In this document: positions 35,902-43,906 of the stretch, piece after piece | Layout of the letters: each line of letters begins with the position of its first letter | How positions within the stretch are numbered: the first letter of the stretch is position 1 | From: an uncultured Bacteroidales bacterium | GTDB taxonomy: Bacteria > Bacteroidota > Bacteroidia > Bacteroidales > Paludibacteraceae | Direction: 5' to 3' | NCBI GenBank assembly: GCA_946059305.1 | Contig: CAMGMU010000003.1 | Location: forward strand, 1-61,067 | DNA: 61,067 nt | The notes under the pieces: generated by a model | Databases searched by the model: none | Told to the model about the DNA's origin: nothing | What the model saw: the letters and a program-made list of their open reading frames with translations, nothing else | Position numbers and translations under genes: made by a program

Positions 35902-38649
35902 TTAAAACAGCGACATCTGTCCATCTGGCTCTGATGCCACCGGTTTACTATCATCGGGAATAGTTGCTTCTATGGTGAAAGCAACGCCATCATCAATCTT
36001 TTCTGATTCAGCATCTTTAGAGGATTTTTCTGTCTTCGTAACGGAACTATCGAGAGCGAGATTTGCGGCCTCAATAGGCTCTGTCAATAAATCTTCTTCG
36101 TGCTCTGCTAACTCGATTTCAGGAGTGATATCCTCAAATCGCTTTACTTCAAAAGTAGTAATGCGTTTGCCGCGAGCTGTTACTCCCTTGACTGCGATAA
36201 ACTCATTCATCAAAAGCGTAAGTGGATCACGCGTTTCGTCCGAAAATACCACTCGGAAACAAGCACCATTTTTGTCTGAAAGCATTTCCATGCGTGAGTT
36301 CGGGTTCTCGCCCAGCATATTTTGCACCTTCATAGAAGCATTCATTTGGAATCGTTTTCCGTAGTAGTATTTCTGATCTGCATCCCAAAGCAAAAGCGAC
36401 CATACCTTTTCGGAATCGTATTTCTCAATAATGCGATACCCCTCTTCAAAATGGGCAGTCAAGTCAAACGATGTTAGGTAGAAATTGCCATTCTTCATCA
36501 CAACGAGCACTTGGTCCTCGCTTTGAAACTCACCCAAATACATACCTTGACCATCATAGTTGATACGTAAGATATCGGGATCGAACCACACCTGTCGCCC
36601 TCCTAACGTGCTACCACCCTTGGAGCGAAGTGTAACGCTCTTGATATCATATTTGGAGAACACATTGCCTCGTGCACTCCGGCTCTTAATCGCCAATTCG
36701 GAAAAGTCCATCGTAAAATCAGGCTTCTTAACGTGCGGAGCCGGCTTGAGCAAAACACGTACTTTTTCTGCCTCACCATTTTTATTGGCGCTGAAATATA
36801 CCACTCTACTACCAGCTTTTCCTGCAGTAAGATCATATTCTTTATCGCGGGATATACCCGTTACGAAAAACCTTTTCCAATAGTAAATACCGCCCTTCCC
36901 ATCGCGATAAACGACGTTATAGATAGTGCGCTCATCAGCTTTCTTAAAGATGTCGATATGTAAAATATTCGAACCTACAAATAATTTATCTGCCACCTTA
37001 ACTATTTTATATTTTCCGTCTTTATAGAAGATAATAATATCGTCAATGTCAGAGCAGTCGAAAAGGTATTCGTCTTTCTTCAAGGCCGTACCAATAAAGC
37101 CATCTGCGCGGTTGATATAGAGTTTCTCATTGGCCTCCACTACCGTTTTAACGTTGATGACGGCAAAATTGCGAACTTCAGTTCGGCGGGGGTACTTATT
37201 TCCGTATTTCTCCTTTAAATGCTCAAACCACTTTATGGTATAGTCAGTCAGATGAGCAAGGTCATATTTCGTTTGCTCAATCTTCTTCTTGAGATCCCGC
37301 ATCAATTCATCTGCTTTCTTGGAATCAAATTTAGTAATGCGAATCATGCGAATCTCAAAGAGTTTCTCGATATCTTCTTTGCGCACTTCTCGTAGGAGTT
37401 TTGCCTTATAGGGTTCTAGCGCTTTATCAACAAACACAATGAGTTTGTCCTTGTTGGGCGCTTGTTCATAACCTTCTTCTTTATAAATGCGTTTCTCAAT
37501 AAAAATTCGCTCCAACGAGGTAAAGAAATACTGCTCTTCAAGTTCTGCTTTCTGAATTTCCAATTCCCATTTCAGGAGCTCACGTGTGTGATTGGTTGAG
37601 AGCTTGAGGAGATTACTGACCGAAGTGAAGATAGGAGTTTTCTCTTGAATTACGCAGCAATTGGGCGAAATAGATAACTCGCAATCTGTAAAAGCATATA
37701 GGGCATCTATCGTCTTATCAGAACTGGCACCTGGCTGCAGCGTAATGACGATATCGGCATTGGCTGCAGTAAGATCCTCGACTTTCTTCACTTTAATCTT
37801 TCCTTTCTGATTGGCTTTCAGAATAGAATCAATCAGTTTAGGCACTGTTGTTCCATAGGGAATTTCTGTAATCTCAAGCGTACGTTGGTCGATTTTAGAT
37901 ATTTTGGCACGTATCTTCACAATACCCCCTCGTTCGCCATCATTGTACCTGGAAACATCAATCGATCCGCCCGTTACAAAATCAGGGAAGAGCTGAAACT
38001 GTTCACCTTTGAGATAAGCCAGCGAGGCATCGCATAGCTCGCAGAAATTATGGGGTAGCACCTTAGAGTTTAAGCCTACGGCTATGCCCTCTACCCCTTG
38101 CGCAAGTAAGAGCGGGAATTTCACGGGCAGGTTGACCGGCTCATTTTTTCGGCCATCGTAAGACTTCATCCAATGGGTTGTCTTAGAATTAAAGACCGTT
38201 TCGAGCGCGAATTTAGATAGTCTTGCCTCGATATAACGCGGAGCAGCCGCACCATCGCCAGTGAGGATATTACCCCAGTTTCCTTGCGTATCAATGAGGA
38301 GGTCTTTCTGTCCAAGCTGCACGAGGGCATCACCGATACTGGCATCGCCATGAGGGTGATACTGCATCGTCTGCCCGACTAGGTTAGCAACCTTATTGAG
38401 TTTTCCATCGTCAACGCACTTCATTGCATGCAAGATTCTGCGCTGTACAGGCTTCAATCCATCGTAGATAGACGGTACAGCACGTTCTAGGATTACGTAA
38501 GATGCGTAATCCAAAAACCAATCCTGATACATACCCGTCAGATGGATACGCATTGAATCGCTTTGCAAATTGCTTGTTGGCTTATAGTTACTATGAGCAA
38601 CCTCAGAAGAAAGCTCCTCTTCCGCGGTCAACTCGTCAGATTCATGCAT
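35902..38649 (-). CDS. parC: DNA topoisomerase IV subunit A
   Basis: This 915-residue type IIA topoisomerase A subunit has the winged-helix breakage domain with active-site Tyr139 (AAAPRYIEARL), the quinolone-region segment YHPHGDASIGDALVQLGQ (97-114), a coiled-coil tower and a C-terminal domain. The C-terminal domain lacks a clear GyrA-box (QRRGGKG), which favours ParC over GyrA. The acidic tail after about residue 840 is low in complexity. Ser at position 104 in the quinolone region is the wild-type-like state. A strong ribosome site (GGAGG) lies 5 nt before the ATG. A 55-residue membrane peptide gene precedes it. Confidence 0.93.
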   Translation of the reverse strand: MHESDELTAEEELSSEVAHSNYKPTSNLQSDSMRIHLTGMYQDWFLDYASYVILERAVPSIYDGLKPVQRRILHAMKCVDDGKLNKVANLVGQTMQYHPHGDASIGDALVQLGQKDLLIDTQGNWGNILTGDGAAAPRYIEARLSKFALETVFNSKTTHWMKSYDGRKNEPVNLPVKFPLLLAQGVEGIAVGLNSKVLPHNFCELCDASLAYLKGEQFQLFPDFVTGGSIDVSRYNDGERGGIVKIRAKISKIDQRTLEITEIPYGTTVPKLIDSILKANQKGKIKVKKVEDLTAANADIVITLQPGASSDKTIDALYAFTDCELSISPNCCVIQEKTPIFTSVSNLLKLSTNHTRELLKWELEIQKAELEEQYFFTSLERIFIEKRIYKEEGYEQAPNKDKLIVFVDKALEPYKAKLLREVRKEDIEKLFEIRMIRITKFDSKKADELMRDLKKKIEQTKYDLAHLTDYTIKWFEHLKEKYGNKYPRRTEVRNFAVINVKTVVEANEKLYINRADGFIGTALKKDEYLFDCSDIDDIIIFYKDGKYKIVKVADKLFVGSNILHIDIFKKADERTIYNVVYRDGKGGIYYWKRFFVTGISRDKEYDLTAGKAGSRVVYFSANKNGEAEKVRVLLKPAPHVKKPDFTMDFSELAIKSRSARGNVFSKYDIKSVTLRSKGGSTLGGRQVWFDPDILRINYDGQGMYLGEFQSEDQVLVVMKNGNFYLTSFDLTAHFEEGYRIIEKYDSEKVWSLLLWDADQKYYYGKRFQMNASMKVQNMLGENPNSRMEMLSDKNGACFRVVFSDETRDPLTLLMNEFIAVKGVTARGKRITTFEVKRFEDITPEIELAEHEEDLLTEPIEAANLALDSSVTKTEKSSKDAESEKIDDGVAFTIEATIPDDSKPVASEPDGQMSLF

Positions 38650-38669
38650 GTAAGGCCTCCGCTACTGAA

Positions 38670-38837
38670 TTACTGAATAAACTTATTGATTACGATATAA
38701 CCAAGCAAACCTACGAGCTCAAGTACTACTGCTGCTACGAGCAAAGCATTCGTAGGATTAGCAAAGAAATAAACTGCAAGGCAAATTACGCCTGCAAGCA
38801 CAAACATTGCGCCAAGGTATTGAAGAAAAGTTTTCAT
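38670..38837 (-). CDS. Small membrane protein (55 residues)
   Basis: The frame starts with ATG at 38837-38835 and stops at TAA 38672-38670. It begins MKTFLQYLGAMFVLAGV and has two hydrophobic helices (about 8-25 and 31-50) separated by FFANPTN, typical of a hairpin membrane peptide. The ending INKFIQ is polar. It sits 20 nt before parC and after a clear promoter (38906-38937), so both are likely cotranscribed. No family is recognised. The placement, the composition and the lack of other coding frames support it as real. Confidence 0.7.
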   Translation of the reverse strand: MKTFLQYLGAMFVLAGVICLAVYFFANPTNALLVAAVVLELVGLLGYIVINKFIQ

Positions 38838-38905
38838 TATATGAATAATTTTATGGTATACAATAGAATTGCAAGATATGCAATTGGTTTTTCAAAAATC
38901 GGCTG

Positions 38906-38937
38906 CAAAGTTAGCACTTTTTTTTGATATTTGCAAG
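38906..38937 (-). promoter_or_regulatory. Promoter for the small membrane protein and parC
   Basis: On the minus strand CTTG (38937-38934) and TAACTTTG (38913-38906) are 20 nt apart with an A8 tract in the spacer. Leader length to the small ORF is about 65 nt. The rest of 38838-39067 shows nothing else. Confidence 0.75.
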
Positions 38938-39067
38938 AAAAAATGTATACTACCCATGTTTTTTTGGTTTCAAAGAGCCTTCTAATGGTAAAAAGAATAT
39001 AAAATAGATGATTCTAAACACGCTTATGGCCTGAGCCATCGTATACAAATCTGTGAAAAAGGGAGAA

Positions 39068-40057
39068 TTAGATGCAGTTAGAACACATACTGATGGAAGC
39101 GCGATTACTGATAAGTCGCTGGCGAAATTGTTGTGCTGCATCACTATGCATAATCTCATCAATCGAACTGGTGCCCAAGTTGCCCAAGGGAAAGAGATGA
39201 TCTTTATCAAAGCAACAAGGAAGAATGGTACCATCTGTAGTTATTACACAACCACTCCAAAGTCGGTAACATCGATTATGAAGTTTTTTCTTCAACTGAT
39301 ACGAACCATCGATATTGCGCTTGTATCGAGAATAACGACTGTCATCAGGCATATCCGGATTTCCATGCTCGAATTCGTAAAATTGTGCTGTTTTCATCGA
39401 TATTTTATCTGCACCAAACAAATGGTAATGCTTGATAAAAGTCGACCATTCATGTTGATTGGATTTCAAGTACAAACATTGCATTACAATTTCAGGCCCA
39501 AACCCTTTCTTCTTCTTGCAATCAGCGAGTGAACGCATACCGGCAAGTGCTCGCTCCAAGTTACCTCCTACGCGGTAATGTGAGTATGTTTGCTCTGTGA
39601 GTCCGTCAATAGACACGATTATTCGATCGAGTCCCGCTTCAATCAACGCTTCCGCGATAGCAGGCGTGAGTAGTTGAGCGTTAGTAGAAAGCATCGTAAA
39701 GAGCCTATGGTCATGAGCATAGCGAATCATTTCTGGAAGGTGAGGATGCAGAAGCGGTTCGCCTTGAAAATGAAAAATAATTGTATGTGCATATAAAGCT
39801 GCTTCATTAATTGCTTTGATCCAAGTTTGCTGCGGCATGAGCGCTCGATGTTCTTCTGTTTTTCTCTGTATTCCTACCGGACATTGTGGACAATGGAGCA
39901 TGCAAAAGTTGGCTGGTTCGATTGCAATAAATGTAGGCATATGGGTATAGCGAGCGTAGCCTAAACAACTCAGCAAATAATTCAGGCGACTGCATAATTC
40001 ATTTGCCAGCCGCCTGAAGGTAATATATTTTGCATAGGAATACACGCGCATAGGCAT
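39068..40057 (-). CDS. Radical SAM/SPASM domain protein
   Basis: This 329-residue protein has the iron-sulfur motif CxxxCxxC at Cys52, Cys56 and Cys59 (FCMLHCPQC), followed by the radical SAM barrel with FHFQGEPLLHP and VSIDGLTEQTY. A C-terminal SPASM region (GCVITTDGTILPCCFD and CSNC at the very end) binds extra clusters. The substrate is unknown; proteins of this shape modify peptides or sugars. It starts 3 nt after rpiB and is the last gene of the marC run. Confidence 0.88.
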   Translation of the reverse strand: MPMRVYSYAKYITFRRLANELCSRLNYLLSCLGYARYTHMPTFIAIEPANFCMLHCPQCPVGIQRKTEEHRALMPQQTWIKAINEAALYAHTIIFHFQGEPLLHPHLPEMIRYAHDHRLFTMLSTNAQLLTPAIAEALIEAGLDRIIVSIDGLTEQTYSHYRVGGNLERALAGMRSLADCKKKKGFGPEIVMQCLYLKSNQHEWSTFIKHYHLFGADKISMKTAQFYEFEHGNPDMPDDSRYSRYKRNIDGSYQLKKKLHNRCYRLWSGCVITTDGTILPCCFDKDHLFPLGNLGTSSIDEIMHSDAAQQFRQRLISNRASISMCSNCI

Positions 40058-40059
40058 GC

Positions 40060-40509
40060 TTATTTTAGTGCTATTTTCTGAACGCGACGCTCGTGCCGAC
40101 CACCCTCAAAATCGGAGCGGAAAAAAGCCTCCGTTATCTTGATGGCCAACTCCTCCGAGATAAACCTGGCAGGAAGCGCAAGAACGTTGGCGTTGTTATG
40201 CTGACGAGCTAATTCAGCAAGTGGCACATCCCAGCAGAGTGCCGCCCTAACACCTTGATGCTTATTCGCAGTCATGCTAATACCATTGCCCGTTCCGCAG
40301 AGAATAACGCCGAAGTCAACTTCAGCGTTCTCCACTGCCGCTGCACACGGATGGGCAAAATCCGGATAATCGCAGCTCTCAGAAGAGTAGCAACCAAAAT
40401 CATGAACCTCTGCGCCCTGCGCTTCCAGCCAAGCTTTCACTTGGAGTTTAAGCGCATAGCCAGCATGATCACTGGCCATGGCAATTTTCATTTCTGATAA
40501 CGATTTCAT
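40060..40509 (-). CDS. rpiB: Ribose-5-phosphate isomerase B
   Basis: This enzyme of about 149 residues interconverts ribose 5-phosphate and ribulose 5-phosphate in the non-oxidative pentose phosphate pathway. Motifs are MASDHAGY near the start, YPDFAHP, the catalytic Cys in GVILCGTGNGISM and the C-terminal RHERRVQKI. An ATG at 40491 (MKIAMASDHAGY) gives the usual N-terminus and may be the true start. It is 3 nt from the radical SAM gene and 12 nt from the upstream thioredoxin-fold gene. Confidence 0.95.
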   Translation of the reverse strand: MKSLSEMKIAMASDHAGYALKLQVKAWLEAQGAEVHDFGCYSSESCDYPDFAHPCAAAVENAEVDFGVILCGTGNGISMTANKHQGVRAALCWDVPLAELARQHNNANVLALPARFISEELAIKITEAFFRSDFEGGRHERRVQKIALK

Positions 40510-40521
40510 GTGATAATAGAA

Positions 40522-41577
40522 TTAAAGAATTGACTCGATACCTTCGTTGATTTTTCCAAAACCGATATATCTGCCAACCACTTCGCCATTGCGGTTGATA
40601 AGAAACATGGTCGGGATGGTTTGTACGTTGTACATACGATAAACGGGATCGGCAAGTCCATTTTGCGTACGTACTTTCACCCACGGCAATTCACGCACTT
40701 GATCTTCCCAAATCAATCGATTTTGATCTGGATACACTTGATATATTTCGAGCCCCTTTGCGTGATAAGCATTGTAACGATCGCGCAGAGAAAAGATATA
40801 ATCGCTGAAATTATCAATATCAGTAGAGCAGAAGTCGAGTAGAATCACCTTCCCTCTGAGTGTAGAAAGTGCGATGGAATCGGCGTTTTCATTAGGTAAT
40901 TTAATATCAAGGAACGCATTTTCATTGGCTTCAATAAAGGCTGCTACAGCTTCGTTATTAGCTCTTACTCGGTCGTCAGTAAGCTGGTTAACCACTTGTC
41001 TGCAAAGCACTTTTGTGCGTTCGCAATCTGGGCGCCAAACCTGCCAACTGGTAGCAACAGCGCGATAGTATTTGAGATCTTCTTTATTAGTAAGGGAGAA
41101 TACTGGTTGACCATTTTTATACTGCATCACAGCATAATAAGCCACGATAGAAAGAGGGTCGGCCAATATCTGCTCCACTGCATATGCCTTATGCTCCTCC
41201 AACGAGCGATCGCGCAAAGAACGACGCAAATTTAGAATAGCTTCTGATTTGGGCGAACCGGAGAACTCTGCATCAAGTACATTTTTAAGGTCGGCTTTTA
41301 CGCCTATTGTTTCTACTGAATCGACGGCCAACAGGATTGTGCTCGAACCAGAACGCAATCTATACAAATCAGGATACTCCGGACGATTTGCCTTAAATCG
41401 AAACGAGCCATCTTTTGTCAGACGAACAGAATCCACAACATCTACATTAGTAATACCTACATGCTCCAAATAGACCATCGCCTCCGGATTTCCCGTGAGC
41501 TTTCCTTCTACTTGAAAATTCTTACTACAAGCTGACAGCAACACTGCGCCAATCAGCAGCCAATACAACTTTTTCAT
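40522..41577 (-). CDS. DUF4369/thioredoxin-fold lipoprotein lacking CxxC
   Basis: This lipoprotein of about 351 residues (signal LLIGAVLLSACSKN) has an N-terminal DUF4369 beta domain (about 20-110) and a C-terminal TlpA/AhpC-type thioredoxin fold (about 215-350). The fold is marked by LRGKVILLDF, then VRTQNGLADPVYRMYNV and the cis-Pro segment TIPTMFLINRNGEVVGRY. Where redox-active relatives have WCxxC, this protein has FCSTDID, so the resolving Cys and Trp are missing. It probably is not a disulfide oxidoreductase. The start at 41577 matches the signal peptide. Confidence 0.82.
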   Translation of the reverse strand: MKKLYWLLIGAVLLSACSKNFQVEGKLTGNPEAMVYLEHVGITNVDVVDSVRLTKDGSFRFKANRPEYPDLYRLRSGSSTILLAVDSVETIGVKADLKNVLDAEFSGSPKSEAILNLRRSLRDRSLEEHKAYAVEQILADPLSIVAYYAVMQYKNGQPVFSLTNKEDLKYYRAVATSWQVWRPDCERTKVLCRQVVNQLTDDRVRANNEAVAAFIEANENAFLDIKLPNENADSIALSTLRGKVILLDFCSTDIDNFSDYIFSLRDRYNAYHAKGLEIYQVYPDQNRLIWEDQVRELPWVKVRTQNGLADPVYRMYNVQTIPTMFLINRNGEVVGRYIGFGKINEGIESIL

Positions 41578-41640
41578 ACTTTCATTTGTGAGTACACGTG
41601 GCACTCGATTATATTTGGTTTATGTGAATTAATCTGGGTT

Positions 41641-42237
41641 TTATTGCGAAATTGAGAAGATCTGCACCATCGTTTGTAAATTTTCTACAAAGATCTTAAT
41701 GGAAATAGCAAGCAGAATGAGTCCAAAGAATTTGCGGAGCAGGTAAATACCAGCCTCTCCGAGCACTTTTCGTATACCATTGGTAGCATACAGCACTAAG
41801 AATACGCAGATAATGTTCAACGTGAGCGCCGTAAGCAGATTCATGGTAGCATACTCCGATCGGATGGTCAGTAAAGCCGTAAATACACCAGGGCCTGCGT
41901 AAAGCGGAAAGGCAAGCGGCACAATGGAAGACATTCCTTTCGGACCATTGTTTTTAAAAATCTCTATATCGAGTAGCATCTCCAGCGCCATAAAAAAAAG
42001 CAAAATCGAACCTGCTACTGCAAAAGAAGAGAGGTCAACCCCGAAGAATTTCAATATAAAATCACCCGCAAAAAAGAAAGCCAACATCAGAGCATACGAA
42101 ATCAAAGTAATTTTCCAAGCGCTGATTTTTACTCCTTTAGCAGCAATTGTTTGCACAATAGGCACACTTCCGAGCGGGTCAATAATAGCAAAAAGTACCA
42201 TAAAGGCACTCCCTATCTGAATTAAATCAAAAGGCAT
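41641..42237 (-). CDS. MarC family membrane protein (UPF0056)
   Basis: This 198-residue protein has six membrane helices. FAIIDPLGSVPIV near the start and LAFPLYAGPGVFTALL in the middle are the two conserved MarC half-motifs. The family is not proven to act in drug resistance, and transport function is unknown. It is the first gene of a minus-strand run with the thioredoxin-fold, rpiB and radical SAM genes, divergent from efp. No clear promoter is seen on its side. Confidence 0.9.
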   Translation of the reverse strand: MPFDLIQIGSAFMVLFAIIDPLGSVPIVQTIAAKGVKISAWKITLISYALMLAFFFAGDFILKFFGVDLSSFAVAGSILLFFMALEMLLDIEIFKNNGPKGMSSIVPLAFPLYAGPGVFTALLTIRSEYATMNLLTALTLNIICVFLVLYATNGIRKVLGEAGIYLLRKFFGLILLAISIKIFVENLQTMVQIFSISQ

Positions 42238-42306
42238 GATTTCAATCGAATTTTGTATTTTGAAGTGAGTAATCGGCCATAAAATGCATTAAAATAGTGC
42301 ATAAAC

Positions 42307-42337
42307 TTGCATATTTCAAAAAAAAGCAGTAATTTTG
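42307..42337 (+). promoter_or_regulatory. efp promoter
   Basis: TTG (42307-42309), a 20-nt spacer containing eight A followed by GCAG, then TAATTTTG (42330-42337). This rules out translation starting at the TTG of 42307, because that codon is the -33 box. The leader to the ATG at 42388 is about 45 nt. Confidence 0.82.
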
Positions 42338-42387
42338 TGCCCGATTTGCAAATCACATCAAAACAATTATTAAAGTATACTTTATTT

Positions 42388-42954
42388 ATGATCAACGCAC
42401 AAGACGTTAAAAACGGAACTTGTTTTCGCGAAAACGGCCGTTTGTATTTTGTTATTGAGTTTCTTCACGTAAAGCCGGGTAAGGGCAACACCTTTATGCG
42501 CGTTAAGTACAAAGATGTAGTTGATGGTCGTGTATTGGAGAAGCGTTTCAATATCGGCGAAAAGATCGAGGATGTTCGCGTAGAACGTCGTCCGTTCCAG
42601 TACCTCTATCAAGAGGGTGAAGATTACATCTTCATGAACAACGAGACTTTTGAGCAGATTCCTATCGCTCACGACCTCATCAATGGTGTTGACTTCTTGA
42701 AGGAAGGTATGACTGTTGACGTAGCAATCGATTCCTCCACCGATACCGTGTTGATGGCGGATCTGCCTACCAAAGTAGAGTTGATGGTTCAATATACGGA
42801 GCCTGGTCTGAAAGGAGATACCGCTACCAACACCCTGAAGCCTGCTACGCTCGAGACTGGAGCAGAGGTACGCGTTCCGCTCTTCATCAACGAAGGTGAG
42901 ATTATTCGCATTGATACCCGCGACGGCAGCTACTGCGAGCGCGTTAAAGCATAA
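42388..42954 (+). CDS. efp: Elongation factor P
   Basis: This 188-residue factor enters the ribosome E site and relieves stalling at proline runs. It begins [13 protein letters not shown] and shows the three beta-barrel domains of EF-P. The loop [10 protein letters not shown] carries the tip Lys that is modified in several bacteria; no modification genes are seen nearby. The start at 42388 is chosen because the longer frame reads through the promoter. A strong shared terminator follows at 42974-43001. Confidence 0.96.
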   Translation: MINAQDVKNGTCFRENGRLYFVIEFLHVKPGKGNTFMRVKYKDVVDGRVLEKRFNIGEKIEDVRVERRPFQYLYQEGEDYIFMNNETFEQIPIAHDLINGVDFLKEGMTVDVAIDSSTDTVLMADLPTKVELMVQYTEPGLKGDTATNTLKPATLETGAEVRVPLFINEGEIIRIDTRDGSYCERVKA

Positions 42955-42973
42955 TCCGGCTATTTTACTTTAC

Positions 42974-43001
42974 AATCCCCTCTCCAAACGGAGAGGGGAT
43001 T
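42974..43001. terminator. Bidirectional terminator between efp and the NlpC/P60 gene
   Basis: A 12-bp perfect stem with the loop AAAC lies between the convergent stops at 42954 and 43007. The flanks are T/A-rich on both sides. Confidence 0.85.
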
Positions 43002-43006
43002 ATTAT

Positions 43007-43891
43007 TTATTGTACTTGATATCTGCGAACGGAGTGGAGCTGATGCGTAATGTCTCCTACCTGATAAAGCGCGTTGTTTTCGCTGGATAGAATTCCCTCG
43101 GCCGTGATTTTCTCCACTTTTACTCTGCCCGAGCAGTGGATAATAGTGCCGTTTCCAATAAGGATACCAACATGGGTGATTTTGCCATCGCCATGATCGA
43201 AGAAAGCGAGGTCACAACCGCGCGTAAGTTTCATATCATCAGAGGTGAGTCCTACGTTGATTTCTCCTTTTTGTGCACCAATAATCAGTTCGCCTTGCAT
43301 AGCTTGCTCAGAAGCATTTCTCGGAAGGGGCTTGCCCATCATGGAAAAAATGAGTTGGGTAAAACCAGAGCAATCCATGCCGAGTACTGTTTTTCCGCCC
43401 CAAAGATACGGCACATTGAGGAAGAAACGTGAGAGAATCATCATCGAATCACGGTTGAGTGCCATAGGCCTGGAGAGTACCATCATGGGATCGATGGTGA
43501 ACGGCACCCCAAGCACTTCAAAATGTGCAATATTTTTGTTTTGAGAATCTACCTTATAATTACATAGGCGCGTGCCCGCGGTAAGCGGGATGGTAGTTTG
43601 ATTGTTTTGACTTACAGCAAAAGCCATAGGCATGCGAACGAAAGCCGTACTCATATCCATTAGACTCTGGTATGAATCGTATTCTGAATCCGACATAAGC
43701 GTAATCATCTTAGCATCAACATAGCCCGCTTGTCCGTCGAAATCGTTTCGTACTGCAGCCCAACGTCCCTCAATACCAATGATATCGCATGTCTCACCAA
43801 ACAACAATTGGGTTGTCATTTCTGCCGACTCAGCAGCTAGCGCACGAACCGGCAACACACTAAAAAGCACAATTCCTTTCTGCATAACCAT
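43007..43891 (-). CDS. NlpC/P60 family cell-wall hydrolase with SH3-like domain
   Basis: This 294-residue secreted or envelope peptidase cleaves within peptidoglycan stem peptides. A short hydrophobic N-terminus precedes SH3-like strands (about 25-75, around GRWAAVRNDFDGQAGYV). The C-terminal NlpC/P60 domain has catalytic Cys in DCSGF (about 174), His in THVGI (about 239) and a second polar residue in IHCSG (about 251). It is the last gene of the mreB-mreC-M13 run, 15 nt after the M13 peptidase, so its expression may be tied to cell shape genes. Confidence 0.9.
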   Translation of the reverse strand: MVMQKGIVLFSVLPVRALAAESAEMTTQLLFGETCDIIGIEGRWAAVRNDFDGQAGYVDAKMITLMSDSEYDSYQSLMDMSTAFVRMPMAFAVSQNNQTTIPLTAGTRLCNYKVDSQNKNIAHFEVLGVPFTIDPMMVLSRPMALNRDSMMILSRFFLNVPYLWGGKTVLGMDCSGFTQLIFSMMGKPLPRNASEQAMQGELIIGAQKGEINVGLTSDDMKLTRGCDLAFFDHGDGKITHVGILIGNGTIIHCSGRVKVEKITAEGILSSENNALYQVGDITHQLHSVRRYQVQ

Positions 43892-43906
43892 TCATTAGTC
43901 GATTGA

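Noticed and set aside
35902-38649. gyrA instead of parC
   Set aside because: The breakage domain fits both, but no GyrA-box is seen in the C-terminal domain, which favours topoisomerase IV subunit A.
42307-42387. TTG start of efp with 27 extra residues
   Set aside because: The extra codons contain the -33 box, the A-tract and the -7 box of the efp promoter, and EF-P proteins normally begin at the [10 protein letters not shown] position.
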